DNA of 64,000 nucleotides from Serratia quinivorans (GTDB lineage Bacteria > Pseudomonadota > Gammaproteobacteria > Enterobacterales > Enterobacteriaceae). Positions 10,884-18,702 of this stretch are shown here, in pieces. The notes below the pieces were generated by a model, which worked only from the letters and a program-made list of their open reading frames with translations, ran no database searches and had not been told where the DNA came from. A program made the translations under genes and the position numbers. The stretch is from NCBI GenBank assembly GCA_900457075.1, contig UGYN01000002.1, forward strand, positions 2,728,001 through 2,792,000, written 5' to 3'. The stretch's first letter is position 1, and the number at the start of each line of letters is the position of its first letter.

Positions 10884-11492
10884 ATGAAAGCACTAACTAC
10901 CAGACAGCAAGAGGTCTATGATCTGATTCGCGATCATATTTCGTCCACTGGCATGCCGCCAACGCGCGCCGAGATCGCCATGCGTCTGGGGTTCCGTTCG
11001 CCAAATGCCGCAGAAGAACACCTGAAAGCGCTGGCGCGTAAAGGCGTTATCGAGATTATCTCCGGCGCTTCGCGCGGCATTCGCTTGCTGATGGAAGATG
11101 AAGAGGGTTTACCGCTGATTGGCCGTGTCGCCGCCGGTGAGCCGCTGCTGGCGCAGCAGCATATCGAAGGGCACTACAAGGTCGATCCATCCCTGTTCAA
11201 ACCGAGCGCGGATTTCCTGCTGCGGGTCAACGGCATGTCGATGCGTGACATCGGTATTCTCGACGGCGATCTGCTGGCGGTGCATAAAACTCAGGACGTG
11301 CGTAATGGCCAGGTGGTTGTGGCACGCATTGAAGATGAAGTCACGGTCAAGCGCCTGAAAAAACACGGTAATGTGGTTGAGCTGCTGCCGGAAAACAGTG
11401 AATTCCAGCCGATTGTGGTCGATCTGCGTCAGCAGAATTTCACCATTGAAGGTCTGGCGGTCGGTGTGATCCGCAATGGCGACTGGGTTTAA
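10884..11492 (+). CDS. lexA: LexA SOS repressor
   Basis: 202 residues, E. coli length. N-terminal winged helix-turn-helix ([24 protein letters not shown]), self-cleavage site A84-G85 (RVAAGEP), catalytic Ser119 (NGMSMRD) and Lys156 (TVKRLKK) are all at their usual positions. It represses SOS genes and autocleaves with RecA-ssDNA. Autoregulated through two upstream LexA boxes. SD AGGGGGCGG precedes the ATG. Confidence 0.99.
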   Translation: MKALTTRQQEVYDLIRDHISSTGMPPTRAEIAMRLGFRSPNAAEEHLKALARKGVIEIISGASRGIRLLMEDEEGLPLIGRVAAGEPLLAQQHIEGHYKVDPSLFKPSADFLLRVNGMSMRDIGILDGDLLAVHKTQDVRNGQVVVARIEDEVTVKRLKKHGNVVELLPENSEFQPIVVDLRQQNFTIEGLAVGVIRNGDWV

Positions 11493-11525
11493 TCCTCACG
11501 CCCAAACATCGTCCTCTGATTCAAG

Positions 11526-11545
11526 TCGCCCCAATTCTGGGGCGA
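11526..11545 (+). terminator. Hairpin after lexA (weak terminator)
   Basis: TCGCCCCA-ATTC-TGGGGCGA is a perfect 8-bp stem with a 4-nt loop 33 bases after the lexA stop. The following bases (TGTCATATCTG) are only modestly T-rich, so read-through into dinF is possible. Confidence 0.6.
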
Positions 11546-11564
11546 TGTCATATCTGATTCACTA

Positions 11565-11767
11565 TATACCCTATAGCTTTCAAGTTGCAGCTAGGCGGCC
11601 AACTCGCTCATCCCCAGGCGCTTACTCAGGTAAGTAACTGGGGTGACAAATCTGCCGGGAGCAGATTTGAACGCTGTTTGCAGCGGCCCCGAAGGGGTGT
11701 GGCTCATGGACGGGCCACATAACTGAGTGCAGATAACAACGCTGCAACTTGAAAGATGACGGGTATA
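11565..11767. repeat. ERIC (IRU) repeat, long variant, between lexA and dinF
   Basis: The outer ends are inverted repeats: TATACCC at 11565 with CTTTCAAGTTGCAGC, and GCTGCAACTTGAAAG ... GGGTATA at the right, matching at 23 of 27 positions. The core ATCCCCAGGCGCTTAC and GTAAGTAACTGGGGTGA (11610-11646) matches the conserved ERIC core used for ERIC typing. At 203 bp it is longer than the standard 127-bp element, the surplus lying in the right half. ERIC elements insert at TA and are non-coding. Confidence 0.87.
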
Positions 11768-11784
11768 CACGGGAACATTTCACT

Positions 11785-13149
11785 ATGCGCCTGCTTTCTG
11801 CCTTCACCAGCGATACCGATAAAGCCCTGTGGCGCCTTGCGCTGCCCATGATTTTCTCCAATATCACCGTGCCGCTGCTTGGGCTGGTAGATACCGCAGT
11901 CATCGGCCACCTCGACAGCCCGACCTATCTGGGTGGCGTAGCGGTTGGCTCCATGGCCACCAGCTTCCTGTTTATGCTGTTGCTGTTTCTGCGTATGAGC
12001 ACCACCGGGCTGACTGCTCAGGCGTTGGGGGCACAAAATCCGCAGGGGCTGGCACGAGCCTTTATGCAGCCGTTGCTGCTGGCGGTGTTGGCCGGGGTGG
12101 CTATTGTGTTGCTGCGCTATCCGCTGATTGAGTTGGCGCTAAAAATCGTCGGTGGCGATGGGGCGGTGCTGGAACAGGCTCGTTTGTTCCTCGAGATCCG
12201 CTGGCTGAGCGCCCCGGCGGCGCTGGCCAATATGGTGATCCTGGGTTGGTTGCTTGGCGTGCAATACGTGCGCGCACCGGTGATCCTGCTGATTGTCGGC
12301 AACCTGCTGAATATCGTATTGGATATCTGGCTGGTGATGGGACTGGGCTGGAACGTGCAGGGGGCCGCGACCGCGACGGCTATCTCTGAATATGCCACGC
12401 TGCTGTTGGGATTATGGCTGTCCTGGCGCGTGATGCGCATACGCGGCATTTCTGTGCCAATGCTGCGCCAAGCCTGGCGCGGTAATCTGCGGCGTCTGCT
12501 GGCGTTGAATCGCGACATTATGCTGCGTTCATTGCTGCTGCAACTGTGTTTTGCCTCGCTGACCATCTTCGGTGCCCGGCTGGGCGGCGAGGTGGTCGCG
12601 GTAAATGCGGTGCTGATGAATTTGCTGACCTTCACCGCTTATGCGCTGGACGGTTTCGCCTACGCGGTAGAGGCACATTCGGGCCATGCCTATGGCGCCC
12701 GTGACGATAGCCAACTGCGTAAAGTATGGCGTGCGGCTTGCCGGCAGGCCTGCCTGGTGGCGTTGGGCTTTGGTCTGCTCTATGCCGTTGCCGGGCAGCA
12801 AATCATTGCCGCCTTGACCTCTTTACCGGAGCTGCGCGCACTGGCGAGCCACTATCTGCCGTGGCAGGTAGTGCTGCCGTTGGTGGGAGTATGGTGCTAT
12901 TTGCTGGACGGCATGTTTATTGGTGCCACCCGCGGCGCAGAAATGCGTAACAGCATGGCAGTAGCCGCCGCCGGTTATGGGCTGACGCTGTTTACCCTAC
13001 CTGTACTGGGCAACCATGGATTGTGGCTGGCGCTGGCGGTGTTCCTTTCGCTACGCGGCCTTGCGCTCGGGTGGATTTGGCATTGCCACAGGGTGCGAGG
13101 GACCTGGTTTACAGCGGATGTGACACAGTCAAAAATGAGTAATAATTAG
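11785..13149 (+). CDS. dinF: DinF, MATE-family efflux protein
   Basis: 454 residues from ATG 11785 (MRLLSAFTSDTDKALWRLALP). Twelve-helix MATE transporter of the inner membrane, DinF subfamily; E. coli DinF is 441-459 residues depending on the start. Motifs include ALPMIFSNITVPLLGLVDTAVIGHL at the N-terminus and DGFAYAVEAHSGHAYGA. In E. coli dinF is co-transcribed with lexA and is SOS-inducible. Here an ERIC element and a hairpin lie between them, and no LexA box is seen directly upstream of dinF. Confidence 0.94.
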   Translation: MRLLSAFTSDTDKALWRLALPMIFSNITVPLLGLVDTAVIGHLDSPTYLGGVAVGSMATSFLFMLLLFLRMSTTGLTAQALGAQNPQGLARAFMQPLLLAVLAGVAIVLLRYPLIELALKIVGGDGAVLEQARLFLEIRWLSAPAALANMVILGWLLGVQYVRAPVILLIVGNLLNIVLDIWLVMGLGWNVQGAATATAISEYATLLLGLWLSWRVMRIRGISVPMLRQAWRGNLRRLLALNRDIMLRSLLLQLCFASLTIFGARLGGEVVAVNAVLMNLLTFTAYALDGFAYAVEAHSGHAYGARDDSQLRKVWRAACRQACLVALGFGLLYAVAGQQIIAALTSLPELRALASHYLPWQVVLPLVGVWCYLLDGMFIGATRGAEMRNSMAVAAAGYGLTLFTLPVLGNHGLWLALAVFLSLRGLALGWIWHCHRVRGTWFTADVTQSKMSNN

Positions 13150-13433
13150 TTTTTCTTATGTTTTTGTTTATATTAAGTTACATTTTCTTGAGCGAAACTC
13201 TTTCCGCTTACCTGCTGTTATTCTGGGGTTTTTACTGATTTTTCTTTGTTTTATGAATTTTTATCCTGATTTTTTCTTTTTTATCGCTATCTGTAGCTAT
13301 AGTTAATCATGTGGTTGGCGGAATAAATTGGAACTGACAACCCTTTTATTCAGGTCGATTGACCGAAATAATTACTCAGTTAAGTCCGGCCACAGGCGTT
13401 TAAAACTGACTAATCACAGGTAACGGAGAGGTT

Positions 13434-13643
13434 ATGAACAAAGATCAAGCCGACGGTAACTGGAAGCAGTTTAAAGGGAAAGTGAAGGAACAGTGGGGCA
13501 AGCTGACCGATGACGATCTGACGGTCATTGAAGGGAAACGCGAACAGCTTGTCGGTAAAATTCAGGAACGTTATGGCTACCAGAAAGAGGCGGCCGAGAA
13601 AGAAGTTAAATCCTGGGAAGACCACAACAAGTATCGCTGGTAG
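13434..13643 (+). CDS. yjbJ: YjbJ, CsbD-family stress protein
   Basis: 69 residues, nearly identical in pattern to E. coli YjbJ (MNKDQADGNWKQFKGKVKEQWGKLTDDD ... KYRW). Small, highly charged, helical cytoplasmic protein of unknown biochemical function, RpoS-linked in E. coli. GGAGAGG precedes the ATG. The 284-base upstream region is AT-rich and T-tracted. A GGAACT at 13330 could be an ECF-type -35, but its -10 match is poor. Confidence 0.95.
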   Translation: MNKDQADGNWKQFKGKVKEQWGKLTDDDLTVIEGKREQLVGKIQERYGYQKEAAEKEVKSWEDHNKYRW

Positions 13644-13650
13644 CGCGCTG

Positions 13651-13670
13651 GGCCGCAGCGGATTGCGGCC
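13651..13670 (+). terminator. Hairpin after yjbJ
   Basis: GGCCGCA-GCGGAT-TGCGGCC, a 7-bp stem 8 bases after the yjbJ stop. No immediate T-run follows, so termination activity is uncertain. Confidence 0.5.
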
Positions 13671-13751
13671 ACAAGCTACTTTTAAAGGCCCGGCGTTTTT
13701 ATCCCCTTAACGCCAAGCCTGCAGGTACAGGGAGGTACCTGAAAAACCAAC

Positions 13752-14264
13752 CTATTTCTTCTTGATGGCGATGCTGTGATCGTGTTCGCCGCAGTCATGC
13801 TTGCTGTCACAGGCTTCTACCTCAACGCAACCCGCACACAGGCCATGCGCCTCCACCACGTTATGACGCAGAACAAAACCAGACTCCTTCGCCAGTTTCT
13901 GCAACGTCTCTTCGACCCCTTCGGTAGTGCGTTCAGTCACCTGACCACAGCGATCGCAGATAAACAGCGCGGAAGTGTGCGTCGGCTGTTCGAAGTGATG
14001 GCACAGCACGTAGCTGTTGGCGGATTCCACCCGGTGAATGAAGCCTTGTTCCAGCAGAAAATCCAGAGCACGGTACACCGTCGGTGGTTTGGCCTGGGGT
14101 TCGGCGACGCGCAGCAGATCGAGCAGGTCGTAAGCGCTGATGGCACCGGGCTGCTGTGCCATCAGGCGTAACACTTCCAGCCGCTGCGGTGTCAGACGCA
14201 CATTGCGTTGCTGACAGAGTTGTTCAGCCTGCGCCAGCAGCTTTTCCTGGGTGCTTGAGTTCAT
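13752..14264 (-). CDS. zur: Zur zinc uptake regulator (Fur family)
   Basis: 170 residues from ATG 14264 (MNSSTQEKLLAQAEQLC). Winged-helix domain (LTPQRLEVLRLMAQQPGAISAYDLLDLL ... KPPTVYRALDFLLEQG) followed by a dimerisation domain with paired cysteines (CDRCGQ, CAGCVE) and a His/Cys-rich tail (CDSKHDCGEHDH) for zinc. Represses zinc uptake genes when zinc-loaded. The C-terminal CAGC motif and this gene neighbourhood, as in E. coli, distinguish it from Fur. Confidence 0.95.
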   Translation of the reverse strand: MNSSTQEKLLAQAEQLCQQRNVRLTPQRLEVLRLMAQQPGAISAYDLLDLLRVAEPQAKPPTVYRALDFLLEQGFIHRVESANSYVLCHHFEQPTHTSALFICDRCGQVTERTTEGVEETLQKLAKESGFVLRHNVVEAHGLCAGCVEVEACDSKHDCGEHDHSIAIKKK

Positions 14265-14420
14265 GGCAAATTTCCCGGTACGTAAAAAAGCCGATTTTAC
14301 CATGCTTCAGTCAAATCGCCGAGAGTCGGCCCCTTTTCCTCTGATATGGCGCACTAATCGGCTGGTTTAGCGCCTGCCGTTCGTCACCAGTGTGACGATG
14401 TTCACACTTGGAGTGGAGCC

Positions 14421-15179
14421 TTAGCTGGCAAGTGAGTGCTGCAAGCGCTCTGCCAACGCGGCCATTTCCGGCGCAGGGTTATGCCCAATCAGCATAAAAC
14501 CATGACGGCCATCGGCCCAGTAAACCACGTTCATTTCCTGGCGGCGCTCGCTTTGGGCGGACTGAGACTTGCCCGGTTGTTGAACAATGCACAGCGCCAG
14601 CGCACCGAATTGAGCATCCAGCCAGGTTAACTGAGCGATACGCCGATCGTCGTAAGCCAGCACGCGAGCGTTTTTCAGCTCGGCGCCGCTCAACATTAAC
14701 TTCGGTAGTGAGAGTACGATGCCCAGCCGATCGCCGGTTTGCTGTAGCTGATGAGCAATCTGTGTAGCCGTGTCATCGAAGCCTGCCAGCGTTTCCGGCG
14801 TATACAGTGCCATATATTGGGCGACCAAACCGCGCCAGTTGTCTTCTGGCTGGCTGAACTGTAAATAGGCGCGATCGCCTGCGATGCCGAGTGCCAGAAA
14901 ACCAACCGCGGCGGCGATCAGGCTACGCCGACTGATACCGCGCTGCGGCACTGGGGCGGTAAGGGGGCCTGCGGCGCGCAGACGTTGTACCGGCGCTTCA
15001 TCAAGCAATGGAGCAAATGCCTGCTTAAAAGGCAGGGTGCTGCGAGCCAATAACGACAAACGTTCGGCCAGCGCGGGTTCATCGATCAGGCGCTGTTCCA
15101 GAAGTTGGCGCTGCCGTGGGTCCAATTGATTGTCCAGGTAGGCGACCAGCAGTTCATCCGCAGCGTAGGTTGAGCTCAT
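14421..15179 (-). CDS. Membrane anti-sigma factor paired with the ECF sigma factor
   Basis: 252 residues. The N-terminal cytoplasmic part (DELLVAYLDNQLDPRQRQLLEQRLIDEPALAERL) resembles anti-sigma domains but lacks the HxxxCxxC zinc motif. One membrane segment at about residues 86-101 (LIAAAVGFLALGIAG) follows RR, leaving a periplasmic domain of about 145 residues. That domain ends with NVVYWADGRHGFMLIGHNP, a pattern seen in ChrR/FecR-unrelated anti-sigma factors of this type. Its ATG overlaps the sigma gene stop (ATGA), indicating translational coupling. It likely sequesters the upstream-encoded sigma factor. The signal is unknown. Confidence 0.82.
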   Translation of the reverse strand: MSSTYAADELLVAYLDNQLDPRQRQLLEQRLIDEPALAERLSLLARSTLPFKQAFAPLLDEAPVQRLRAAGPLTAPVPQRGISRRSLIAAAVGFLALGIAGDRAYLQFSQPEDNWRGLVAQYMALYTPETLAGFDDTATQIAHQLQQTGDRLGIVLSLPKLMLSGAELKNARVLAYDDRRIAQLTWLDAQFGALALCIVQQPGKSQSAQSERRQEMNVVYWADGRHGFMLIGHNPAPEMAALAERLQHSLAS

Positions 15180-15691
15180 GATTGTTCTCCTTTTGCCTGG
15201 GGTGAACGGGTCTGCAGCATGCAGTCATTTGCCAATCTCAGGCGTGCCGCCGCCAGACGGCTCATGATGGTGCCGATGGGCACGCCAAGCACCTCGGCTG
15301 CCTCACGGTAAGACAGCTCCTCCACATAGACCAGAAACAGCGTATTGCGCTGCGCCTCCGGCAGCCGGTTAACCCGCTGCATCACCTCATTGGCCCAAAT
15401 CGGCTCTTCACTGTTTTCCGACCCTGCCAGTTCTTCGACGTCGACAAAACCCTGCCCCTGGCGGATATGCTGGGCGCGAGTCTCGTTAAGCCAAATAGAA
15501 TGAAGGATCGCAAACAACCAGCGGTCCATCCGCGTGCCCACGGCAAACTGTGCGGCGCGTTCCAGCGCCCGCACGCAGGTGGCTTGAACCAAATCGTCGG
15601 CAACATCCCGCCGGTGGGAAAGCACCAGACCATAGCGCCACAGGCGGGAAAGATACTGGCCGATTTCGTTACGGATCGCGTCGCTACTGAT
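15176..15691 (-). CDS. ECF-type sigma-70 family factor, non-standard start codon
   Basis: Sigma region 2 (DVADDLVQATCVRALERA ... WLFAILHSIWLNETRA) and region 4 (RLPEAQRNTLFLVYVEELSYREAAEVLGVPIGTIMSRLAAARLRL) are clear. The first ordinary start codon in frame, GTG at 15625, would remove the first helix of region 2. Continuing upstream the frame encodes SSDAIRNEIGQYLSRLWRYGLVL and reaches ATC at 15691, five bases after a consensus GGAGG, before an in-frame TAG. The likely start is therefore AUC, or an ATG altered to ATC; the protein would be 171 residues. The 23-base gap to the TPR gene stop and the ATGA overlap with the anti-sigma gene show one operon. Confidence 0.83.
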   Translation of the reverse strand: MSSDAIRNEIGQYLSRLWRYGLVLSHRRDVADDLVQATCVRALERAAQFAVGTRMDRWLFAILHSIWLNETRAQHIRQGQGFVDVEELAGSENSEEPIWANEVMQRVNRLPEAQRNTLFLVYVEELSYREAAEVLGVPIGTIMSRLAAARLRLANDCMLQTRSPQAKGEQS

Positions 15692-15714
15692 GTTTACCTC
15701 CGGGCCAGGCTAGA

Positions 15715-16248
15715 TCATGATTCTGGGTGGTGATCGATGGCTGCCGCCAGATCGCGGTACTCTTCACAACCGGTACCGCATAGCGACTGGATCACCTTCA
15801 GTTGTTCTTTCGCCAAATCCTGACGGCCCTTGACCATATAGGCCTCACCCAGATATTCACGGACTTTCGGGTATTTCGGATCGAGCGCGACTGATTTTAA
15901 ATAGTAGCCGATCCCTTCATCGGTGCGGCCGAGCTTGCGGGTCGCGTAACCGCGGTAGTTCAGTGCAACCGCGGTGTTAGGATCCTTCAGGGTATTGAGC
16001 ACGTCGAGCGCCTCCTGGTAACGACCGCTTTTTGCCAGCGCATAGGCATAGTTAGCCCGATCGTTGTCGTCGATCATGCTGCTTTTTTCCACCATGCAGG
16101 TCTTGGTTTTTGTATCGTATATCTGGCCTTTCGGGCAGGTTGGGGTGGTCTGACCGCTATCATCGCCACCCATTGCCAGGGCCGCCCCGGAAAACAGCAG
16201 AGAACCGGCAATGACAGGCAGCAACAGGCGTTTAACGAAACTGTTCAT
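15715..16248 (-). CDS. Exported TPR-repeat protein, first gene of the ECF sigma operon
   Basis: 177 residues with a signal peptide (MNSFVKRLLLPVIAGSLLFSGAALA, cleavage near residue 26). A short cysteine-containing segment (TCPKGQIYDTKTKTC) is followed by about three tetratricopeptide repeats (NYAYALAKSGRYQEALDVL, NYRGYATRKLGRTDEGIGYYLKSVALDP, REYLGEAYMVKGRQDLAKEQL) and a C-terminal LCGTGCEEYRDL with two more cysteines. Predicted periplasmic. It heads the operon with sigma and anti-sigma genes, so it may be a sensor accessory or an effector. It is not recognised as a named family member. Confidence 0.8.
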   Translation of the reverse strand: MNSFVKRLLLPVIAGSLLFSGAALAMGGDDSGQTTPTCPKGQIYDTKTKTCMVEKSSMIDDNDRANYAYALAKSGRYQEALDVLNTLKDPNTAVALNYRGYATRKLGRTDEGIGYYLKSVALDPKYPKVREYLGEAYMVKGRQDLAKEQLKVIQSLCGTGCEEYRDLAAAIDHHPES

Positions 16249-16361
16249 GGTTGTTTCCTCATTGGGAAGGGCGCAGAGCTGCACCCATAACGAGAGAACA
16301 CCTGACCACGCATTTTTATTCGTTTTTTCGGAGGCTTTTTTAGTCAGGCGGCACGGTGGTT

Positions 16362-16390
16362 TTCCCAAGGCGGCCGATTGTCGTTATAAT
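16362..16390 (+). promoter_or_regulatory. Possible dusA promoter
   Basis: A perfect -10 TATAAT at 16385-16390 lies 64 bases before the dusA ATG. The matching -35 region (about 16362-16367, TTCCCA) is weak. Confidence 0.5.
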
Positions 16391-16453
16391 AGCCGTTTGC
16401 GGCAGTACGCCGTTCGTTGAAACCAGACAGAATCAGGTAGCCAGTAGCCCAGC

Positions 16454-17464
16454 ATGACGACAGACAACAACGCTTCAAAATACGCCGCCAATCGTTTCTC
16501 CATCGCGCCGATGCTCGACTGGACCGATCGTCATTGCCGTTACTTCCACCGCCTGCTGACCAAGGACACGCTGCTGTACACCGAAATGGTGACTACCGGC
16601 GCGATTATCCATGGCAAGGGCGACTATCTGGCTTACAGCGAAGAAGAACATCCGGTGGCGCTGCAACTGGGCGGTAGCGATCCGGCTGCGTTGGCACACT
16701 GTGCCAAATTGGCTGAGCAGCGCGGCTACGACGAGATTAATCTCAACGTCGGTTGTCCGTCCGATCGGGTGCAGAATGGCATGTTCGGTGCCTGTCTGAT
16801 GGGGCAGGCAACGCTGGTTGCCGACTGCATCAAGGCGATGCGTGACGTGGTGTCGATCCCGGTGACCGTGAAAACCCGTATCGGTATTGACGACCAGGAC
16901 AGCTATGAGTTTCTGTGTGATTTTATCGCCACCGTTGCCGGACGCGGTGAATGCGATATGTTCACCATTCATGCGCGTAAAGCCTGGCTGTCGGGCCTGA
17001 GCCCGAAAGAGAATCGTGAAGTGCCGCCGCTGGATTATCCGCGTGTCTATCAGTTAAAACGTGATTTCCCAGAACTGACTCTTGCCATCAATGGCGGGGT
17101 GAAAACTCTGGAAGAGGCGAAGCAGCACCTACAGCATCTGGACGGCGTAATGATGGGGCGCGAAGCCTATCAGAACCCAGGCATTCTGGCGCGGGTCGAC
17201 AGCGAACTGTTTGGCCGCCAGACCAAGGTGATGGACAGCGTAGCGATTATTGAGTCGCTGTATCCTTACATCGAACGCGAACTGTCGAACGGCACCTATT
17301 TGGGCCATATTACCCGCCATATTCTGGGCCTGTTCCAGGGCGTGCCGGGTGCGCGTCAGTGGCGCCGCCACCTGAGCGAAAATGCCCATAAGCCAGGGGC
17401 AGATGCGCGCGTGGTTGAACAAGCACTGGATTTGGTGCGCCTGCCGCGTACCGAAATGGCGTAA
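16454..17464 (+). CDS. dusA: DusA tRNA-dihydrouridine(20/20a) synthase
   Basis: 336 residues. FMN-dependent TIM-barrel enzyme that reduces uridines 20/20a in the tRNA D-loop. It shows the Dus motifs [34 protein letters not shown] with the catalytic cysteine in [30 protein letters not shown] and [12 protein letters not shown]. The dusA 5' end is a known integration site for mobile elements, but here it is intact with no element beside it. Confidence 0.97.
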   Translation: MTTDNNASKYAANRFSIAPMLDWTDRHCRYFHRLLTKDTLLYTEMVTTGAIIHGKGDYLAYSEEEHPVALQLGGSDPAALAHCAKLAEQRGYDEINLNVGCPSDRVQNGMFGACLMGQATLVADCIKAMRDVVSIPVTVKTRIGIDDQDSYEFLCDFIATVAGRGECDMFTIHARKAWLSGLSPKENREVPPLDYPRVYQLKRDFPELTLAINGGVKTLEEAKQHLQHLDGVMMGREAYQNPGILARVDSELFGRQTKVMDSVAIIESLYPYIERELSNGTYLGHITRHILGLFQGVPGARQWRRHLSENAHKPGADARVVEQALDLVRLPRTEMA

Positions 17465-17503
17465 TTGACATCAATATTTGACTAAAAGTTAGCGTTTTTG
17501 ACC

Positions 17504-17537
17504 AGGCATGTCGCATTGTGTGATATGCCTTTTTTTT
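17504..17537 (+). terminator. dusA terminator
   Basis: AGGCAT...ATGCCT with an inner wobble-paired extension (GTCGCA/TGTGAT), followed by eight T, 40 bases after the dusA stop. Confidence 0.85.
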
Positions 17538-17567
17538 AATTTCAATCACTTAATTTCCACGCCGGCC

Positions 17568-17583
17568 TGGCACGCTTCTTGTA
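17568..17583 (+). promoter_or_regulatory. Sigma-54 promoter of pspG
   Basis: TGGCAC-GCTTC-TTGTA matches the -24/-12 consensus TGGCAC-N5-TTGCA except one base, with GG and GT ten bases apart. It lies 40 bases before pspG, which in E. coli is transcribed by sigma-54 with PspF. Confidence 0.88.
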
Positions 17584-17623
17584 ATAGCTCAGCAGATACT
17601 TTGTTTTGCGAAGGAGCAAAATC

Positions 17624-17842
17624 ATGTTGGAACTCTTCTTTCTGGTCGGTTTTGTTGTGATGCTGATGGTGACCGGGATTTCGCTGCTGGGCGTGTTTGC
17701 CGCGATACTGGTGGCGGCGGCGTTTATGTTACTCGGCGGGCTGTTTGCGATGGTGATTAAGCTGTTGCCGTGGTTGATTCTGGCTGTGGTAGGCGTTTGG
17801 ATTTACCGTTCGATGCAGAAACCACAAATACGCCGCTACTGA
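17624..17842 (+). CDS. pspG: PspG phage shock protein G
   Basis: 72 residues from ATG 17624 (MLELFFLVGFVVMLMVTGISLLG), with AAGGAG upstream. Small inner-membrane protein with two hydrophobic segments (about 2-45 and 46-63) and a short basic tail (KPQIRRY). Member of the Psp regulon, which protects proton motive force during envelope stress. Somewhat shorter at the C-terminus than the E. coli protein (80). Driven by the sigma-54 promoter just upstream. Confidence 0.93.
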   Translation: MLELFFLVGFVVMLMVTGISLLGVFAAILVAAAFMLLGGLFAMVIKLLPWLILAVVGVWIYRSMQKPQIRRY

Positions 17843-17949
17843 TTTTTTGTCGAATAATCAGTCGGTCACACTGAAATCTACGCAACAGCTCCGCTCTGAA
17901 TGCGGCGGAGATCACAGCTTGGCGTTTTAAATGCCAATGCGCCGCATTA

Positions 17950-18131
17950 GCCATGTTTTTTGCATTTCGGGGCTGTTAGGATGATTGCCGTGCAGCGATG
18001 CGACCTATTTCATCACCGCAAGAGACATTGACCCAATACGAGTGTTGCTCAAGCAACCCGCTGTCTCGGGCGGACTCTGCTCTACCCCTACAAACGCAGT
18101 AACAAAAAGGGCTCCTAACGGAGCCCTTTTT
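17950..18131 (+). ncRNA. Possible small RNA between pspG and a LprI-family gene
   Basis: Within a gene-free stretch of about 310 bases, a hairpin GTTGC-TCAA-GCAAC (18044-18057) is followed by a strong terminator hairpin with T-run (18104-18131), although pspG ended 260 bases earlier. No open frame and no convincing promoter are seen. An orphan terminator like this can mark a small RNA, but it may simply be the bidirectional terminator of the convergent gene. Confidence 0.22.
18104..18131. terminator. Bidirectional terminator
   Basis: AAAAAGGGCTCC-TAAC-GGAGCCCTTTTT: a 12-bp stem including the A/T ends and a 4-nt loop. It can serve the minus-strand LprI-family gene and anything transcribed from the pspG side. 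Confidence 0.93.
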
Positions 18132-18152
18132 ATTGGTTATGATCCCGCGATA

Positions 18153-18584
18153 TCAGGATACTGGCCAGTCATTACTTTCGAGTTGCAGTGTGCGATCAAT
18201 GGTCATATTCAGTTGGCACGAGGCAGAATCCAGCGCATCGCCGGAACCATGCGGCGCTGCGACCAGCGCAAGACACTGGCTGTCTTTGAACTTCAGCCAG
18301 TTACGTTGCGCCTCACGCCAGGCCTTTGGCGCGGCTTTAAACTTGAGTGATTCCTTATAGGCCTTGTTCAAACGCGCATCCCAGAGTTTGAATTCCGCTT
18401 CGATACAGGCAGCAGCACCAGGCGTGTTACCGCCATCCTTATCCATGCATTGCATATAGGTCTTGGAGTATTGGTATTTCATTAAAACGTTTTTCTCTGC
18501 GCTCTGAGTCGCGGCCGGTGCTGCGCTGACGAATGCAGGGGTTGCGGCGAAAACCAGTGCTGCGGCAAGCATTTTTATTTTCAT
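18153..18584 (-). CDS. LprI-family (DUF1311) exported protein
   Basis: 143 residues with a signal peptide (MKIKMLAAALVFAATPAFVSA). The mature part has the family pattern: Cys in MQCMD, AACIEAEFKLWDARLNKAYKESL, AWREAQRNWLKFKDSQC and a final cysteine in SASCQLNMTIDRTLQL. Four or five cysteines suggest disulfides in the periplasm. DUF1311/LprI proteins include lysozyme inhibitors, but the function here is unproven. Monocistronic, convergent with pspG. Confidence 0.85.
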   Translation of the reverse strand: MKIKMLAAALVFAATPAFVSAAPAATQSAEKNVLMKYQYSKTYMQCMDKDGGNTPGAAACIEAEFKLWDARLNKAYKESLKFKAAPKAWREAQRNWLKFKDSQCLALVAAPHGSGDALDSASCQLNMTIDRTLQLESNDWPVS

Positions 18585-18702
18585 TTCTGCGTTATTTCCT
18601 TATTGATCAATATGAATTACCAGAAGATCATATTCCTTTAGTAATGATTTTTCGATGCGATACAGTGCTTTGTATTACCTTGTATTTGTAAGGGTACTCA
18701 TC

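Noticed and set aside
13330..13358. ECF sigma promoter upstream of yjbJ
   Set aside because: GGAACT is present but the -10 (GTCGA) is too poor a match to call.
16454..16500. Integrative element attachment at dusA 5' end
   Set aside because: dusA is a known integration site, but no integrase or duplicated end lies nearby.
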